Below are positions 7,529-10,000 of a stretch of 10,000 nucleotides of DNA, piece by piece. The notes under the pieces were generated by a model. That model saw only the letters and a program-made list of their open reading frames with translations, made no database searches and was not told the DNA's origin. This DNA is from Actinidia chinensis (taxonomy: Eukaryota > Streptophyta > Magnoliopsida > Ericales > Actinidiaceae). Within the stretch, counting starts at the first letter, position 1; each line of letters opens with the position of its first letter. The translations under genes and the position numbers were made by a program. The stretch lies in the NCBI GenBank assembly GCA_009663005.1, contig CM018894.1, positions 8,992,113-9,002,112 of the forward strand, written 5' to 3'.

Positions 7529-7536
7529 TCCTCAAA
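7529..7536 (-). promoter_or_regulatory. Degenerate polypurine tract
   Basis: TTTGAGGA immediately precedes the LTR start on the minus strand. Copia elements usually have a longer G-rich tract such as TTTGAGGGGG here, so bases appear to have been lost. It primes plus-strand synthesis in active elements. Confidence 0.55.
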
Positions 7537-7980
7537 CTAGGTCTCGAAAGCGGTTGTCAGATAAGTCTTGGTACAAAAATCAGGGTTGGATCAACAGAGC
7601 GAACAGGATCAAAAAGATATAAAATCCTTGCAGTAGATGATGGGAATAAAGTGCCAGCATCTCGATGTGCTTGGGTTTTTGCCATGAAATAGTAATTGCT
7701 GAGCAATTGAAGAGCATTGTGGTATCACAATGGCGCGGAGCATGGAGAGAAAAAAATCTACGACCCCAAGCTTGGAGAAACCAAACGAAGCCAAAGTAAC
7801 TTGCGACAATGCGGCTGCTAATGCACGATATTCAGCCTGCACTACTGGATCAAGCAACAATATTTGTGTCTTATTATGTTAAGAGATCAAAGAATCACTA
7901 AAAACGAAATAATAGCCAGTAGTAGAGCAACGATCAGTGGGATCGCCTGCCCAATCAGCATCAGAATAGGCACGGAGAGT
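7535..7980 (-). pseudogene. copia RNase H remnant
   Basis: RNase H degrades the RNA strand during reverse transcription. YSDADWAGDPTDR carries the first acidic site and is followed by STTGYYFVF. A stop interrupts the next motif (LIS*). AEYRALAAALSQVT contains the conserved Glu. Further on, KPKHIE and NRFRDLV occur in another frame, so the C-terminal third is shifted. It ends next to the polypurine tract, as expected. Confidence 0.8.
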
Positions 7981-7989
7981 TAGAGTGGA

Positions 7990-8935
7990 TCATGACAAAA
8001 ACTGAAGACCGTGAAAAATAGTACCTTTGACATAGCGTAAAATTCGTAGGGCTGCAACATAATGAGTGGACCAAGGAACAGATATGAACTGGATGACAAT
8101 ATGCACATCATGAGAGATATCTGATCGTGTAACAATAAGATAAATCAAGTTGCCAACAAATTGGCGGTAGAGAGTAAGATCAAAAAATGGTTCATCATCA
8201 GTAGTATTTAGAAGAACGTTGTTTTCTAATGGAGTATCAACAAAGGCATATTTGGTTTGAGAAAGATAGTATCCATTAGAAATAGAGAAAACCTCAATCC
8301 CTAAGAAATAACTCAGATTGCCCAAATCCTTTATTTCAAACTGTTGACTGAGAAATGTTTTAGGTTGTCGATGCCATTCACATCATCACTAGTAATAATC
8401 ATGTCATCAATATATAGTAGAAGAAGAACAGTGTCCTGAGTAGACTTCTTAATAAAGATTGCCGAATCATAAGAGCTGGAAGAGAAACTAAGCTGATTAA
8501 ATGGAAACTAAGTTTGGACAGACTAGGCTAGGAAGCTTGCTTAAGTCCATACAGAGTACAACATAATGACAGACCTTATAAGGAGGATGAACATAGACAG
8601 GAGGAGGAAGGTCATATATGATTCTTCTTGACAAATCATTATTGAGGAAAGCATTTTTCACATCCAGTGAAATGAGACTTCAGCCACGAATTGTAGCAAA
8701 CAACAATAGGGTCCAAATAAGGGAAAAGGTAAGACGAGCACAATCAGAGCAAAAGTCTCCTCATAATCAATTCCATATTCTTAAGTAAAACTCGAGCAAC
8801 CAGACGTGCTTTTTACTGATCAAACACCATTTGCATCCCACATTTTTTGCCAAATGGTAAGTCAACCATGTCCCATGTGTAAGTTTTATCAAGAGCATCT
8901 AATTCATCTTTCATTACTTTCCACCAATCAAGATT
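7990..8935 (-). pseudogene. copia reverse transcriptase remnant
   Basis: From KASSNLDWWKVMKDELDALD on, the canonical copia RT blocks follow. The two catalytic sites are present as DVKNAF and YIDDM, where most plant copies have YVDDM. The final 111-codon open stretch (8325 to 7990) holds GNLSYFLGIEV, YYLSQTKYAF, VDTPLENN, LYRQFVGNLIYL and LRILRYVKGTIFHGL. KYAF joins directly to VDTPLE, where the family normally has roughly 15 residues between, suggesting an in-frame deletion near 8241. TAA at 8813-8815 and frame changes break the rest. Confidence 0.85.
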
Positions 8936-9379
8936 AGAGGAGGCCTTATGAAAATTATGAGGCTCATGCAAAGTAAAAAGAGCAAAATAACAATGATAAT
9001 CACGAAGATAAAAGGGTGTAGTTCTTACTCTAGTGGAACAACGAGTAAAATGATAAAAAACGGATGGCAGAGCCGATGGCGGGGGGAAGTATTGGGAACG
9101 TTATGGTGCAAAATGTTGGAATTGGATGATGATATGGAACCTATAGAAGAGGAAGAAGTAACAAGAGAGATAAATTTAATTGAGGATCAATAAAAAGAGG
9201 TGTCCAAAATAGATGGTGTATGTATTTTTTGAGATATTTAACACTAAACATCTTTTAAACATACAACAGATCAGGAAATTGAAAAGACGTGGAGATAGAT
9301 CATTGACAACGAATCACTTATATTCAATCCCACAACCTAAGAAACAACAAAGTCGAGGAAACAAGGTTCTAACTTAAAT

Positions 9380-9998
9380 GTTTATGAGGTGAGAAGTACA
9401 AGCATGACACCCAAAAATGAGAAGAGTTATGTAATTAGGAAGAGTGTTACACAAGCATTCGAAAGGTGATATATTGTTGGTGACCAATGATGGTGTGCAA
9501 TTTATAGTGCAGACAGTAGTAAGAATAGCTTCTCCCCAAAATGATTCGGTGATAGAGGCAGACAAGAAAAGAACAAACAGTGTCCAAGATGTGGAAAAAA
9601 TTTACGCTCTGCACGACTATTTTGTTGAGAAGTACCAGGACATGATGAATGAGAGAGAGTGCCATTTTGTTTAAGAATGTTGAGAAAATTAGCTTGTTTA
9701 TATTTTTGAGCATTATCAGAACGGAAAATTTTAATTTTGTGAGAAAATTGGTTTTGAATCATTTTCTGAAACTTGTCAAAAATACCAAGTTACTCTGATC
9801 TACTTTGCATAAGGTAAATCCATATATATCAAAAATAATCATGAATAAAAATGACAAAGTATCGAGAATCCACATAGTAGAGATGGACAAGGGCTCACAC
9901 ATATCAGAGTGAACAAAGTCAAAAGGCGCAGTGGCAAGAGAATCACTATTATGAAAAGGTAATGCATGGTGTTTCCTAGTATGACAAGTAAGACAATG
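9380..9998 (-). pseudogene. copia integrase remnant with readable D,D35E residues
   Basis: Integrase inserts the cDNA into the host genome. The catalytic residues lie in HSDMCEP, SDNAQKY and AERK. The last Asp codon starts 108 bases before the Glu codon, exactly 35 residues between them. After AERKFF the frame is lost; HILDTVCS and then SASITESFWGEAIL continue in other frames, ending near IFGCHACTSHL. The N-terminal zinc-binding part is only half inside the window. Confidence 0.82.
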
Positions 9999-10000
9999 AA

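Larger units (their letters stand above)
7535..9998 (-). pseudogene. copia pol polyprotein (integrase, reverse transcriptase, RNase H), decayed
   Basis: Blocks occur in family order. The pre-integrase HCLTC lies at 9984-9998. Integrase reads HSDMCEP (Asp 9903-9905), FRSDNA (Asp 9715-9717) and NSRAERK (Glu 9607-9609), then SFWGEAIL in another frame. The linker has STRVRTTPFYLRDYHC near 9000-9045. Reverse transcriptase has MKDELDAL (8891-8914), KARLVAR (8792-8812), DVKNAFLN (8641-8664) and YIDDM (8400-8414), then GNLSYFLGIEV, LRILRYVKGTIFHGL and others within 7990-8325. RNase H has SDADWAGDPTDR (7930-7965), AEYRALA (7816-7836), KHIE (7661-7672) and NRFRDLV (7535-7555). Several frameshifts and stops separate them, for example TAA at 8813-8815. 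No functional polyprotein is possible, but the identification is secure. Confidence 0.88.
7327..10000 (-). mobile_element. 3' half of a second Ty1/copia retrotransposon
   Basis: On the minus strand, entering from the right edge, the order is integrase (10000 to about 9380), linker (to about 9050), reverse transcriptase (about 9050 to 8080), RNase H (about 7965 to 7535), polypurine tract and 3' LTR (7528 to 7327). Integrase before reverse transcriptase identifies Ty1/copia rather than Ty3/gypsy. The gag and 5' LTR are beyond the window. It has the same orientation as the left-hand copia element, but their LTRs differ, so these are separate insertions of related families. Confidence 0.85.

Noticed and set aside
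7501..7692. 63-codon plus-strand open frame
   Set aside because: It runs antisense across the LTR edge, polypurine tract and RNase H end.
8948..9193. 81-codon plus-strand open frame rich in Lys, Met and Glu
   Set aside because: Antisense to the integrase-RT linker, where the minus strand carries the recognised STRVR...YLRDYHC block.
9444..9674. 76-codon plus-strand open frame
   Set aside because: Antisense to the integrase core; the minus strand shows AERK and SFWGEAIL.
1..10000. CRISPR arrays, tRNA or rRNA genes, bacterial operons
   Set aside because: No regularly spaced identical repeats, no cloverleaf with A/B boxes and no ribosomal core motifs were seen. The only tRNA-like signal is the 18-base primer-binding site.

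Overview
This is AT-rich, gene-poor plant nuclear DNA, most likely intergenic heterochromatin-type sequence of a flowering plant. The signs are plant-type Ty1/copia coding blocks, a methionine-initiator tRNA primer-binding site, a plant hAT transposase relic of the TTF-type zinc-finger class, and a second hAT-like element with TAGGGCTGCAA ends. I see no intact host gene, structural RNA gene, CRISPR array or bacterial-type operon. Every coding signal is a decayed transposable-element gene.

Layout from left to right. Positions 1-1034 hold the start of the protease and most of gag of a copia retrotransposon read on the minus strand, running off the left edge. Positions 1035-4731 interrupt that element. 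The outer parts (1035-1267 and 4472-4731) look like one roughly 490-bp non-autonomous DNA element, possibly Mutator-like. It is itself split by a 3.2-kb hAT element (1268-4471) whose plus-strand transposase gene is recognisable only as conserved blocks scattered over three frames. Positions 4732-5150 return to copia: untranslated leader, primer-binding site and 5' LTR. So 1-5150 reads as one 5' half of a copia element carrying two nested insertions.

Positions 5151-7326 form a spacer between two copia elements. It contains an 896-bp hAT-like non-autonomous element (5431-6326) with a subterminal array of GGCTCG/CGAGCC motifs and a leader-like interior. The rest is anonymous AT-rich DNA. Positions 7327-10000 are the 3' half of a second copia element, also minus strand: 3' LTR, degenerate polypurine tract, RNase H, reverse transcriptase and integrase, running off the right edge. 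The two copia LTRs share a core but differ in length and sequence, so they come from two insertions of related (sub)families.

Nothing here is likely to encode a working protein. The catalytic residues of integrase (D, D and E with 35 residues between the last two) and of reverse transcriptase (DVKNAF and YIDDM) can still be read, but only across frameshifts, stops and deletions. The interest lies in the nesting order and in the non-coding architecture of the two hAT elements. I found no clear sign of a previously undescribed functional system.
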